A stretch of DNA of 11,934 bases from DATAMF01 sp964472565 (GTDB lineage: Bacteria > Chloroflexota > Anaerolineae > Aggregatilineales > Aggregatilineaceae): NCBI GenBank assembly GCA_964472565.1, contig CAYYNB010000179.1:1-11934 (forward strand), given 5' to 3'. Below, piece after piece: positions 1 through 6,805 of this stretch. Position 1 is the first letter of the stretch; every line of letters begins with the position of its first letter. The notes under the pieces are model-generated. The model was given only the letters and a program-made list of their open reading frames with translations, ran no database searches and was not told the origin of the DNA. Both the position numbers and the translations under genes were made by a program.

Positions 1-554
1 GTATCGGTAGGGCTGATCAGCGGCGTGGGGTAAGGCGTGTCGGTTGGCACCGGCGTGACGGTAGGCAGGGGAGGCGCGGTCCGGGTTGGCGTCGGCGTGG
101 GATGCAGGGCCTCGACCACACTTTCATGAATAAAGACGATTTGCCGATAAGCGCCTGCCGGATTCAGATCAACGACCAGCCACTCTCGATTTTCAGGCGA
201 ACGGGCATAAACACAGAGTTCCGTGCCATACGTTACCGTAGCAACGATGGGACACTTCATATTATCCTGAAGGGGGCATTCCCGGTAAACGGCCCGATCT
301 ACATCGACAACAAAAGTCTGGCACGGGGGAAGCGGCGTAAATGTCACCGGAACAAAAATGGTGGCACGGGCAGGTGGTGTAACGGCAGCCGAAGTCGCAC
401 TGGCGACTGCTGTTTGAGTCGTTTGATAGGTGATACTGCCACGACTATCTAAAAAACGTAAAAAACCAGTCCAGACAAAATAGCCGCCGAAAACGATGAG
501 CGCACCGGCCAGAATTATCATTAATGGGGACGGCCCCGAACGGTGAGAAAGCAT
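1..554 (-). CDS. Membrane-anchored SH3-like domain protein with Thr/Pro-rich tail (C-terminus cut off)
   Basis: The reading frame starts at an ATG at 554 and stays open to the left edge, so about 184 codons are visible and the end is missing. A short polar N-terminus is followed by one membrane helix (about residues 11-28). A Thr/Ala/Pro-rich linker (about 43-77) leads to a compact domain (about 78-150) with four cysteines (78, 93, 101, 114) and a TVTYGTELCVYAR...EWLVVDL pattern that resembles bacterial SH3-like (SH3b) domains. From about residue 152 it becomes a TP repeat tail, common in surface proteins of Chloroflexota. I infer an exported, membrane-tethered protein whose domain faces outward; the ligand is unknown. 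It lies 77 nt downstream of the receiver gene on the same strand with no clear terminator between, so it may share that transcript. No strong ribosome binding site is visible. The SH3-like call is by eye. Confidence 0.7.
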   Translation of the reverse strand, partial: MLSHRSGPSPLMIILAGALIVFGGYFVWTGFLRFLDSRGSITYQTTQTAVASATSAAVTPPARATIFVPVTFTPLPPCQTFVVDVDRAVYRECPLQDNMKCPIVATVTYGTELCVYARSPENREWLVVDLNPAGAYRQIVFIHESVVEALHPTPTPTRTAPPLPTVTPVPTDTPYPTPLISPTD

Positions 555-631
555 CAATCAACCATCATAACAAGCAGCGCGTCCGATCTGATTGATCTGA
601 ACAATACCCCAAATTGACACTTTTGCCCAGA

Positions 632-997
632 TCAGGCTTCGAGGATGGACTGAATACGCGCCAGGATTGTTCCAGGGTCGAAGGGCTTATTTAAGAAGCC
701 ATTTGCACCCGCTGCACGCCCCGTTTGATGATCTTCTTCCGAATTCATCGCTGTGATCAGCCAGACTTGAATATGGCGCGTGCGTTCATCATTTTTGATA
801 TGACGGCAAACCTCATACCCGTCCATCCCATGCATACGAACATCTAAGAGCACGAGATCGGGCGGGTCGGTCTGGATCATGGAAAGCGCCTGAATTCCAT
901 CGGAGGCCACCGCCACCTTATAACCGCCAAGCTGCACATAAGCCTGAAGAACTTCACGGCTCATCCAGTCGTCATCTACAATCAGAATATAAGCCAT
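632..997 (-). CDS. Stand-alone CheY-like response regulator receiver domain
   Basis: This 121-residue protein is a single receiver domain with no output domain. The acidic pocket (D8, D9), the phospho-accepting aspartate D52 in LLDVRM, the switch threonine T82 in LITAM and the conserved lysine K104 in NKPF are all present, so it should be phosphorylatable. The length matches the receiver domain alone, so it probably acts by protein-protein contact, as CheY or Spo0F do, rather than by binding DNA. The ATG lies 3 nt after the stop codon of the deoxynucleoside kinase upstream, so translation is probably coupled; only a weak Shine-Dalgarno (ACGAG) is seen inside the end of the kinase gene. Its partner kinase is not evident here. 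The soluble histidine kinase at the right edge is 10 kb away and only one of many possible partners. Confidence 0.95.
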   Translation of the reverse strand: MAYILIVDDDWMSREVLQAYVQLGGYKVAVASDGIQALSMIQTDPPDLVLLDVRMHGMDGYEVCRHIKNDERTRHIQVWLITAMNSEEDHQTGRAAGANGFLNKPFDPGTILARIQSILEA

Positions 998-1000
998 ATG

Positions 1001-1618
1001 CTACTCGTTTTCGGCAGCCGGTTGGGATAAGGTTTGGGTCAATTTTTGCTGAATCTCGTTCGCAGTCCACGGCTGCATACCGTCTAACAGCACCACCGGT
1101 GTTGAGCCAGGAGCCAGCAACCACTCGTCGTGGGCGACTTCGAGTTGGCGCAAATAGTCCAGAGATATATTTTTTTCTTCAGCGCGGCCACGTATCTGCA
1201 AACGGCGGTAGCATTCTTCGGCGGGGGTACGAAGATAAATGATAGCATCGGGTACCGGCACGACGCCCGACAGGAATTCCCAGAAATGACAGTATAACGC
1301 CCATTCCGTTTCATCCATCTGGCCCTGCTGGTATAAACTTTTCGCAAACACATAACGGTCACAGTAGATGGAACGCTCGAAAACGACAACCGGGGAAGCG
1401 GGTAAATTGGTGAACGTTTCGGCACGCGTGACAAACGCGCCAATCTGCATGGTAAAGGCCCAACGCGGGGTATCATTGTAAAAGCGGCCCAGCAAATTGG
1501 CCGCAAATCCAGTCTGCCAACGGGAAACGGGTTCGGGAACAAAAGCAAAAGAATCAGGCAGCGCCTCGCCAAGTGTTGTCTTCCCGGCTGCGATGTTACC
1601 TTCAAGAAGGACCAGCAT
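1001..1618 (-). CDS. Deoxynucleoside kinase (dCK/TK2/dNK family)
   Basis: This 205-residue protein should phosphorylate deoxynucleosides to the 5'-monophosphate in nucleotide salvage. The Walker A loop is GNIAAGKTT (residues 7-15). An EPV motif follows at 29-31, then ERSIYCDRYVFAKSLY (81-96), which contains the ERS motif (81-83) and the DRY motif, and an arginine-rich lid (RGRAEE, 143-148) followed by the SLDYLRQLEVAHDEWLL region (152-168). As recalled from the family, the ERS...YSDRYIFA...LY and RGR.EE...LEYL..LH..HE.WL patterns are those of human dCK/TK2 and insect dNK, so this is closer to the animal-type enzymes than to thymidylate kinase. Substrate preference cannot be read off safely. 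A GAGG Shine-Dalgarno lies 8 nt before the ATG. The next gene, a receiver, begins 3 nt after the stop. A candidate promoter and a leader hairpin lie upstream. Confidence 0.93.
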   Translation of the reverse strand: MLVLLEGNIAAGKTTLGEALPDSFAFVPEPVSRWQTGFAANLLGRFYNDTPRWAFTMQIGAFVTRAETFTNLPASPVVVFERSIYCDRYVFAKSLYQQGQMDETEWALYCHFWEFLSGVVPVPDAIIYLRTPAEECYRRLQIRGRAEEKNISLDYLRQLEVAHDEWLLAPGSTPVVLLDGMQPWTANEIQQKLTQTLSQPAAENE

Positions 1619-1643
1619 TATTGAAGCCTCATTCTGTCTAACT

Positions 1644-1668
1644 AAAACACCGGCAGCAGATGCCGGTG
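1644..1668 (-). terminator. Hairpin with T-tract in the leader of the deoxynucleoside kinase gene
   Basis: Arms at 1648-1655 and 1661-1668 form a perfect 8-bp stem (CACCGGCA/TGCCGGTG) with a 5-nt loop. Read on the minus strand, the stem is followed by TTTTAG. It lies 26 nt before the kinase ATG. It could be a second terminator backing up the one after sdhB, or an attenuator if transcription of the kinase starts at the promoter proposed at 1685-1714. The T-run is only four, so termination would be weak. Confidence 0.5.
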
Positions 1669-1684
1669 AATATACAATCAGGCA

Positions 1685-1714
1685 ATTCTACGGAAGAATG
1701 AGCCAGGTTGCCAA
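1685..1714 (-). promoter_or_regulatory. Candidate sigma-70 promoter for deoxynucleoside kinase and receiver
   Basis: On the minus strand TTGGCA (1714-1709) and TAGAAT (1690-1685) are separated by 18 nt, close to the -35/-10 consensus. The position between two terminator-like hairpins and 67 nt before the kinase ATG is sensible. Predicted start is near 1678, which puts the hairpin at 1644-1668 inside the leader. This is motif matching only. Confidence 0.4.
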
Positions 1715-1746
1715 AAGTCCCTGTCCCAGCCGCGCCAGGACAGGGA
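1713..1746 (-). terminator. Terminator of the succinate dehydrogenase operon
   Basis: Arms TCCCTGTCC (1718-1726) and GGACAGGGA (1738-1746) form a perfect 9-bp stem with an 11-nt loop, beginning 12 nt after the sdhB stop. On the minus strand the stem is followed by CTTTTGG. The short T-run makes it a modest intrinsic terminator, but the position at the end of the operon fits. Confidence 0.6.
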
Positions 1747-1757
1747 GAAGCCACAAA

Positions 1758-2501
1758 TTATGTGGACTTGGGGGTGCTTTCTGCCGGCACACCACGCCGA
1801 ATCGCTAACTTGACCTCGCCAATGGCTCGTGTGACCTCAATGTCGCGCGGGCAGGCATCGGTACAGTTGAAAATGGTACGGCAGCGCCACACGCCGTCTG
1901 AATCCGTCAGAACTTTCAGACGACGATCAGCACCTTCGTCGCGGCTGTCGAAAATAAAGCGGTGCGCCTGGACAATAGCCGCCGGGCCGACATATTCGCC
2001 GCGCGCCCAAAAGCTGGGGCAACTGGTTGTGCAGCACGCGCAAAGAATACATTTGGTGGTGTCGTCAAACCGTTCACGCTCAGCGGGACTTTGCAGCCGT
2101 TCACGTCCATCGGAGGGCAGGGCACTGTCATTAATCAAATAGGGCAAAATCTGACGGTAATGCTCAAAAAACGGCTCCATATCGACGATCAAATCTTTGA
2201 TGACTTTGAGGCCCAGCATCGGCTCAATTTGAATTTTGACATGATCCGCGTCGCCGAAGGAATTGACCAGCATTTTACAGGCCAGCCGGTTTGCGCCGTT
2301 GATGCGCATACCATCGGAACCACAGATACCGTGCGAACAGGAGCGGCGGAAAGCGAGTGTGCCATCCTGTTCCCATTTGACGCGGTGTAACAGTTCCAGC
2401 ACGCGATCATTGGGTTCGACCTGATCGAGGGTATATTCACCCCAGTAAGGTTTTTTGTCTTTTTCCGGGTTAAAGCGCCGAATACGCAGTGTAACTTGCA
2501 T
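1758..2501 (-). CDS. sdhB: Succinate dehydrogenase iron-sulfur subunit
   Basis: SdhB passes electrons from the flavoprotein SdhA to the quinone site in the membrane anchor. All three cluster-binding motifs are visible in this 247-residue protein. The [2Fe-2S] site has C55, C60, D63 and C75 (CSHGICGSDGM...NRLAC); the aspartate replaces the more common third cysteine, as in E. coli SdhB. The [4Fe-4S] ligands are C151, C154, C157 (CILCACC) and C217. The [3Fe-4S] ligands are C161, C207 and C213. The length is usual for the family. The start is supported by AGAGGATCGT directly before the ATG. It is the last gene of the operon, 14 nt after sdhA, and is followed by a hairpin terminator. The start of the protein up to residue 110 fits the plant-type ferredoxin fold of SdhB. 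Confidence 0.97.
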   Translation of the reverse strand: MQVTLRIRRFNPEKDKKPYWGEYTLDQVEPNDRVLELLHRVKWEQDGTLAFRRSCSHGICGSDGMRINGANRLACKMLVNSFGDADHVKIQIEPMLGLKVIKDLIVDMEPFFEHYRQILPYLINDSALPSDGRERLQSPAERERFDDTTKCILCACCTTSCPSFWARGEYVGPAAIVQAHRFIFDSRDEGADRRLKVLTDSDGVWRCRTIFNCTDACPRDIEVTRAIGEVKLAIRRGVPAESTPKST

Positions 2502-2515
2502 ACGATCCTCTTCGA

Positions 2516-4315
2516 TTAATAGACACGTTCTTTGGGCAAGAACTTCGGGTCTTTTTGCGCCAGCGATGTATCAACCGGTTTGTCGTGAGTCAGGCGAATG
2601 CTACCATCGGGCAGCGGGAAGGCTAAGGTATGAACCATCCACTTTTGGTCGTCGCGCTTGGGGAAATCTTCACGAGAATGAGCACCACGACTTTCCTGGC
2701 GGGCCAACGCACAGACAGCGGTAATTTCGGCAATGTCAAGCAAACAGCCTAATTCCCAGGCTTCCAGCATATCGCTGTTAAACTGCATACCCCGATCATC
2801 AATGGCGAGATCATTTTTATACTGTTCCTTGAGGTGGCGCACGGTATCGATTGCGTGCTGAATGCCTTCCGCGGTACGGAATACACCGACTTCATCCATC
2901 ATGACCTGCTGCATTTGGCTGCGAAGCTGATAGGGCTTGGTCGTTCCATTAGCGGCGCGAATGTGTTCAAGTTCGGCCTGAACCTCGGCTTCGGGATGGT
3001 TGGGCAGCGGGGTGAAGTCAACCCCCTGGCAATACTCGGCAATATGCTTGCCCGCACGACGACCAAAGACAATCAGGTCGGTCAGGCTGTTGGTGCCAAG
3101 TCGATTGGCACCATGCACACTGACACAGGCACATTCACCCACCGCATATAAACCGGGCAGCGGGGTGCGGTTGGCGTCGATTACCACCTGACCATCCAGA
3201 TCGGTTGGAATGCCACCCATCGCATAGTGAGCGGTAGGTTGGATCGGGATTGGCTCGTGGACCGGATCAACACCTAAATATGTGCGGCTGAAATCAACGG
3301 TTTCGGCCAGTTTTGATTCTATGTCGTGGGCGGTAATCCGACGGGTTTCACCTGCTTCGGCAAGATAACGATTTACTGTTTCAGGAGTCACATCAAGATG
3401 GACGTAACGCTTGCCCTTGATGCCGCGTCCGGCGCGAACTTCGAGATAGATCGCACGCGAGACGACATCGCGGCTGGCGAGGTCTTTGATGCTGGGGGCG
3501 TAGTGTTCCATAAAACGCTCACCGCGATCATTGAGAAGAATTCCGCCTTCGCCGCGCACACCTTCGGTAATCAGAATGCCCATTTTGTAAATGCCCGTCG
3601 GGTGGAACTGGAAAAATTCCATATCCTGCATGGGGATACCGCGCCGGTAGGTGATCACATTTCCGTCACCGGTGAGCGTATGGGCGTTGCTGGTGATTTC
3701 CCAAACACGGCCCCAACCACCTGTCGCAAAGAGGACGGCTTTGGCATGGAAAATATGCAGCTCACCGGTTTCCAGATGGATAGCAATTACGCCCGCGACC
3801 GCATCACCATTGCGAATCAAATCGACTACATGGAATTCGTCGTAAAAGGTGACATTATTTTTGATGCACTGCTGGTACAGGGTTTGCAAAATCATATGCC
3901 CGGTGCGGTCCGCGGCATGGCAAGCACGGCGAACGGGTTGGCCGCCATAATTGCTGGTATGGCCGCCAAAACGACGCTGCGCAATGCGGCCTTCAGGCGT
4001 GCGGTCGAAAGGAAGGCCCATGTGTTCGAGGTCGATCACAGCTTCAACGGCACCCTCGGCCAGGGTTAACGCGGCATCCTGATCGGTCAAATAATCGCCG
4101 CCTTTCACGGTGTCGAAGGCATGCCATTCGGGATGATCTTCTTCCAGGTTGCCTAAAGCCGCGCCAATACCTCCGGCAGCAGCGCCCGTATGGGAACGGG
4201 TTGGGTATAACTTGCTAATGACTGCCGTTTTTGCCCCGCGCGAGGCATATAACGCCGCCATCAGACCTGAACCGCCAGCCCCGACAATAACCGCTTCATA
4301 CTGATGTGTTTGCAT
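2516..4315 (-). CDS. sdhA: Succinate dehydrogenase flavoprotein subunit
   Basis: SdhA oxidises succinate to fumarate at a covalently bound FAD on the cytoplasmic face of the membrane. With the start chosen here it has 599 residues, usual for the family. The Rossmann motif is VGAGGSGL (11-18). H42 in RSHTGAAAGGI is the expected FAD-linking histidine. Substrate-site motifs are FHPTG (H238), VRGEGGILLNDRGERF (253-268), RDVVSR (282-287), HYAMGGI (H363) and HGANRLGTNSL (R405). The ATG at 4315 is preferred because it follows AAGAGGATCT and gives the typical MQTHQYEAVIVGAGG opening. The frame also has GTG at 4333 and ATG at 4330, which overlap the stop of the upstream gene and would add a poorly conserved extension. 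It lies 14 nt before the stop-adjacent anchor gene's end and 14 nt upstream of sdhB, so the three are co-transcribed. Confidence 0.97.
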   Translation of the reverse strand: MQTHQYEAVIVGAGGSGLMAALYASRGAKTAVISKLYPTRSHTGAAAGGIGAALGNLEEDHPEWHAFDTVKGGDYLTDQDAALTLAEGAVEAVIDLEHMGLPFDRTPEGRIAQRRFGGHTSNYGGQPVRRACHAADRTGHMILQTLYQQCIKNNVTFYDEFHVVDLIRNGDAVAGVIAIHLETGELHIFHAKAVLFATGGWGRVWEITSNAHTLTGDGNVITYRRGIPMQDMEFFQFHPTGIYKMGILITEGVRGEGGILLNDRGERFMEHYAPSIKDLASRDVVSRAIYLEVRAGRGIKGKRYVHLDVTPETVNRYLAEAGETRRITAHDIESKLAETVDFSRTYLGVDPVHEPIPIQPTAHYAMGGIPTDLDGQVVIDANRTPLPGLYAVGECACVSVHGANRLGTNSLTDLIVFGRRAGKHIAEYCQGVDFTPLPNHPEAEVQAELEHIRAANGTTKPYQLRSQMQQVMMDEVGVFRTAEGIQHAIDTVRHLKEQYKNDLAIDDRGMQFNSDMLEAWELGCLLDIAEITAVCALARQESRGAHSREDFPKRDDQKWMVHTLAFPLPDGSIRLTHDKPVDTSLAQKDPKFLPKERVY

Positions 4316-4329
4316 AGATCCTCTTTTCA

Positions 4330-5313
4330 TCACTTGAGGGACTTTGTGGCGATTTCGTAGGCTGTCTGATCAACACCTTCCAACAGCGCAGCCATGCCCA
4401 AGATAATCAACGCAATCATACCAAACCACACGGCCATATTCAGCGCCCGGTTGAGTAAGGGGCGCGTTGCGTAATCATCCACAACATAACGCAAGCCGTT
4501 AAAGCCATGAACCGTCACCAGGGCGAGTAAAAGGCCGTCATAAACGCGCCAAACGGCCACACCGGCGACCAGCGCATCCCAACGGGCACCCACAAATTCG
4601 ACAGCTTTGCCGCTCTCGTTCACGGCATCGGTGCCGATCACGGTGATGTCCTGGGCGGTGATGTCAAAAACACCCTGAATGACGTGCATCATCGCCAGAT
4701 GGCCGAAAACCAATGGAAGGATCAGCAGACCGGACAGGCGCATAAAGGACCACATGGTTGATTCCAGACGGCCTGACAAACGCAAACGGGAACGGCCACC
4801 ACCAACCAAACCATACAAGACCGATAACAGTAAGGCAGCCACGATGATAACGGCAAAACCGAGCACAAAGTCCACTTGCAGACTCACGAACTCTTCAAGC
4901 CCAATCACATCGGGACTGTCACTGTAAAAATCAAGGACATGGGTAAACATCAGAATGAAGGTCGGGATCAGCGTGATGATGGTGGCTAAAAAAACGTAGC
5001 GGGAAGCCTGACGCTGATATTTCCACCACTGGGGTTTGTAATCTAAAAGAATGATACGCAGCCCGTTAAAGGCGTGATAGATGACACAGGCTACCAAGCC
5101 AAATTCGCCAATGGTATAAAGCGGGCTTTGATAGACTTTGATGGCGTCCTGATACAACTCTGGATAAAAAGCCGCCCACGAGGTATCGATGATGTGGAGG
5201 ATCAAAAACAGCAGGGTTCCTAAGCCAGTCAGCCGGTGCAGGACCCAACTCCACTGACCCACCTTGCCCTTATAGCGCAAGGTTTCGGTAATGGTTGTAA
5301 CTAAAGTTGTCAT
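4330..5313 (-). CDS. Succinate dehydrogenase membrane anchor, SdhC-SdhD fusion
   Basis: This 327-residue protein carries both cytochrome b anchor subunits in one chain. The SdhC-like half (about 1-130) has WSWVLHRLTG (21-30), the expected quinone-side motif, and YHAFNGLRIILLDY (79-92) with candidate heme ligand H80. The SdhD-like half (about 185-315) has RLSGLLILPLVFGHLAMMH (192-210) and VHGFNGLRYVVDDY (268-281) with candidate ligand H269. I count seven membrane helices: about 24-43, 65-90, 105-127, 147-171, 188-213, 255-277 and 290-312. The fourth belongs to neither canonical half and bridges them, keeping both in the N-inside orientation; basic loops (93-105, 174-183) and the acidic loop 128-146 fit this. 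GGAGG precedes the ATG by 9 nt. It is first in the operon, followed by sdhA and sdhB. The heme assignments come from family knowledge. Confidence 0.9.
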   Translation of the reverse strand: MTTLVTTITETLRYKGKVGQWSWVLHRLTGLGTLLFLILHIIDTSWAAFYPELYQDAIKVYQSPLYTIGEFGLVACVIYHAFNGLRIILLDYKPQWWKYQRQASRYVFLATIITLIPTFILMFTHVLDFYSDSPDVIGLEEFVSLQVDFVLGFAVIIVAALLLSVLYGLVGGGRSRLRLSGRLESTMWSFMRLSGLLILPLVFGHLAMMHVIQGVFDITAQDITVIGTDAVNESGKAVEFVGARWDALVAGVAVWRVYDGLLLALVTVHGFNGLRYVVDDYATRPLLNRALNMAVWFGMIALIILGMAALLEGVDQTAYEIATKSLK

Positions 5314-5333
5314 TCAGAATTGCCTCCAATGAA

Positions 5334-5347
5334 TTTTTTTGGGGGGG
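5334..5347. repeat. Adjacent homopolymer tracts in the sdh leader
   Basis: Seven T followed by seven G on the plus strand read as C7A7 in the sdh mRNA, about 8 nt before the GGAGG ribosome binding site of the anchor gene. Such tracts are prone to slippage and to sequencing error. It does not lie in a coding region. Confidence 0.6.
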
Positions 5348-5376
5348 TAGAAAGGCACATTGGTCATTTTATCTAA

Positions 5377-5404
5377 AATATAGCACTTCGCCCGCACTTT
5401 CCAA
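5377..5404 (-). promoter_or_regulatory. Candidate promoter of the sdh operon
   Basis: On the minus strand TTGGAA (5404-5399) and TATATT (5382-5377) are 16 nt apart. The predicted start near 5370 gives a leader of about 57 nt that includes the C7A7 tract. A perfect TTGACA at 5437-5432 also lies on this strand, but no good -10 box sits at the right distance. The two candidate divergent promoters have their -35 boxes 23 nt apart, so one regulator could act on both. Confidence 0.4.
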
Positions 5405-5427
5405 GTGAGACTGTTACATTCATTTGT

Positions 5428-5456
5428 TTGTTGTCAAAATAATGTAATGATATACT
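5428..5456 (+). promoter_or_regulatory. Candidate promoter of citrate synthase
   Basis: TTGTTG (5428-5433) and TATACT (5451-5456) are separated by 17 nt. The predicted start near 5463 leaves a leader of about 180 nt before the citrate synthase ATG. It is back-to-back with the candidate sdh promoter. Confidence 0.5.
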
Positions 5457-5462
5457 CTACCA

Positions 5463-5642
5463 TTAGTCGTGTGCCGTGATCAAATTGGCAAAATCCGCCG
5501 CAGCGCCGTTTATTCTCCGTCATCTCAGGATCATTGCCATATCTCCCCAATGGCACCGACTGGTGGTTTGGCTGTCCCACGCTGTCCATATGCCGGAGAG
5601 TATCCGGCTTGATCACACACATATTTTAAGGAGACAGGAAGG
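5463..5642 (+). promoter_or_regulatory. Long structured 5' leader of citrate synthase; possible cis-regulatory RNA
   Basis: No credible gene lies in this stretch. It contains a perfect 8-nt inverted repeat at its two ends, GTGATCAA (5476-5483) and TTGATCAC (5609-5616), which can be lengthened past a bulge by GUGU (5469-5472) pairing with ACAC (5617-5620). Inside are two perfect hairpins: TGCCAT/ATGGCA (5535-5540/5550-5555) and GCCGGA/TCCGGC (5592-5597/5603-5608), the latter stacking directly on the closing helix. The loop of the first hairpin has TCTCC (5542-5546), complementary to GGAGA of the ribosome binding site (5630-5634), and CTGTC (5572-5576 and 5582-5586) can pair with GACAG (5633-5637). 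I do not recognise a known riboswitch class. Since TGATCA is itself a palindrome, the two repeat arms might instead be protein-binding sites. Confidence 0.45.
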
Positions 5643-6776
5643 ATGTCAGAACAAAAGAAGGGATTGGAAGGGATCGTTATTGCCGACACTAAACTCAGCC
5701 GTGTGATGGGTGATGTTGGCCGATTGATTTACAGCGGATATGAAATTGCCGATCTCGCTGAAAATGCATGTTTTGAAGAAATTATTTATTTGTTGTGGCA
5801 CCAAAAACTGCCTACGCAAAGTGAACTGAACCAACTCCGCCATGATTTGTTTGCGAACATGGCGTTATCGAGTGCTGAGCTCGATGTTTTGCAGCAACTT
5901 CCTGTCAAAGCGCATCCAATGGCGGCACTGCGCACGGGTGTTTCGATGGCTGGAATGTTTGATGTGGAAGCCGAGGATAACAGCATCGAAGCAAACAAAC
6001 GGAAGGCGATGCGGCTGACGGCAAAGTTCCCGACGATTATTGCGGCATGGGGGCGGATTCGGAACGGAGAAACACCACTTCAACCGCGTGAAGACTTGAG
6101 TATTGCCGGGAATTTTTTGTATATGCTGCGCGGGAAAGAACCGACGCAGGCCGAAATTGATGCACTGAATGTGTATCTGGTGCTGCTGGCTGATCACGGT
6201 ATGAACGCGAGCACCTTCACGGCGCGAGTGGTGACAAGCACCGATGGTGATATGTACAGCGCGATCACCGCTGCTATCGGATCGTTGAAAGGCCCCAAAC
6301 ACGGCGGCGCAAACGAAGCCGCTATGCGGATGTTCTTCGAGATCGGGGCACCGGATAATGTGGAGCAGTGGTTTCAGAACGAAGTTAAAGAGAAGAAGCG
6401 TAAGATTATGGGCGTGGGGCACCGCGTCTATAAGGCGTTCGACCCACGCGCGGATGCACTAAAAAAATATGTCGAAAAACTCGGCGATACAGGCGGCGTA
6501 TTTCAGATCGCAACCCGACTGGAACAAGCACTGATGAAAGACCCGTATTTTAGTGAACGGAAGTTGTACCCGAATGTAGACTATTACAGCTCGATTCTGC
6601 TCGATGCTTTGGGGGTGGAAACGGACCTGCAAACGCCGTTGTTTGCGATGTCACGGATCGCCGGATGGAGCGCACAGGTGATCGAGCAGTGGGGCGATAA
6701 CCGACTGATTCGCCCGCTGGATAACTATATCGGGCCGATGGAGCTAAAATGGGTTCCGATTGAGAAGCGTAGTTAA
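5643..6776 (+). CDS. gltA: Citrate synthase (possibly 2-methylcitrate synthase)
   Basis: This enzyme condenses acetyl-CoA with oxaloacetate at the entry to the TCA cycle. The 377-residue length and opening KGLEGIVIADTKLSRVMGDV fit the short citrate/methylcitrate synthase branch rather than the longer allosteric E. coli type. Residues expected at the active site are present: H220 in KGPKHGGANE, H260 in MGVGHRVY and D313 in NVDYYSS, with H185 in LLADHGMNAST. The ATG follows AAGGAGACAGGAAGG, a strong though slightly long-spaced ribosome binding site. It is transcribed away from the sdh operon from a shared control region and ends in a strong terminator. No prpB or prpD is nearby, which favours citrate over methylcitrate synthase, but sequence by eye cannot settle it. 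Confidence 0.95.
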   Translation: MSEQKKGLEGIVIADTKLSRVMGDVGRLIYSGYEIADLAENACFEEIIYLLWHQKLPTQSELNQLRHDLFANMALSSAELDVLQQLPVKAHPMAALRTGVSMAGMFDVEAEDNSIEANKRKAMRLTAKFPTIIAAWGRIRNGETPLQPREDLSIAGNFLYMLRGKEPTQAEIDALNVYLVLLADHGMNASTFTARVVTSTDGDMYSAITAAIGSLKGPKHGGANEAAMRMFFEIGAPDNVEQWFQNEVKEKKRKIMGVGHRVYKAFDPRADALKKYVEKLGDTGGVFQIATRLEQALMKDPYFSERKLYPNVDYYSSILLDALGVETDLQTPLFAMSRIAGWSAQVIEQWGDNRLIRPLDNYIGPMELKWVPIEKRS

Positions 6777-6805
6777 GCCGCTTTTTAAGACTCATAACCG
6801 ATTGG

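Noticed and set aside
1084..1605. A 173-codon open frame on the minus strand in another frame of the deoxynucleoside kinase
   Set aside because: The kinase frame has clear catalytic motifs, whereas this frame is a composition-biased shadow rich in Arg, Pro and Ser.
3326..4069. A 247-codon open frame on the plus strand opposite sdhA
   Set aside because: It lies wholly antisense to a well-supported sdhA, its sequence has no family pattern, and it arises from sdhA codon structure.
4316..4333. An upstream GTG/ATG start that would extend SdhA by six residues
   Set aside because: It overlaps the stop of the anchor gene, and the ATG at 4315 has the AGAGG site at the right place and the typical SdhA N-terminus.
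5571..5587. Short direct repeat GCTGTCC, seven nt twice with a 3-nt gap, as a CRISPR-like or operator repeat
   Set aside because: Only two short copies exist, which is within chance; it is noted only for its ability to pair with the ribosome binding site.
5434..5622. A 62-codon open frame on the minus strand in the divergent control region
   Set aside because: It has no ribosome binding site or conserved look, and it spans the likely promoter and leader of citrate synthase.
5865..6422. A 185-codon open frame on the minus strand opposite citrate synthase
   Set aside because: It is antisense to conserved active-site coding sequence and shows no recognisable protein features.
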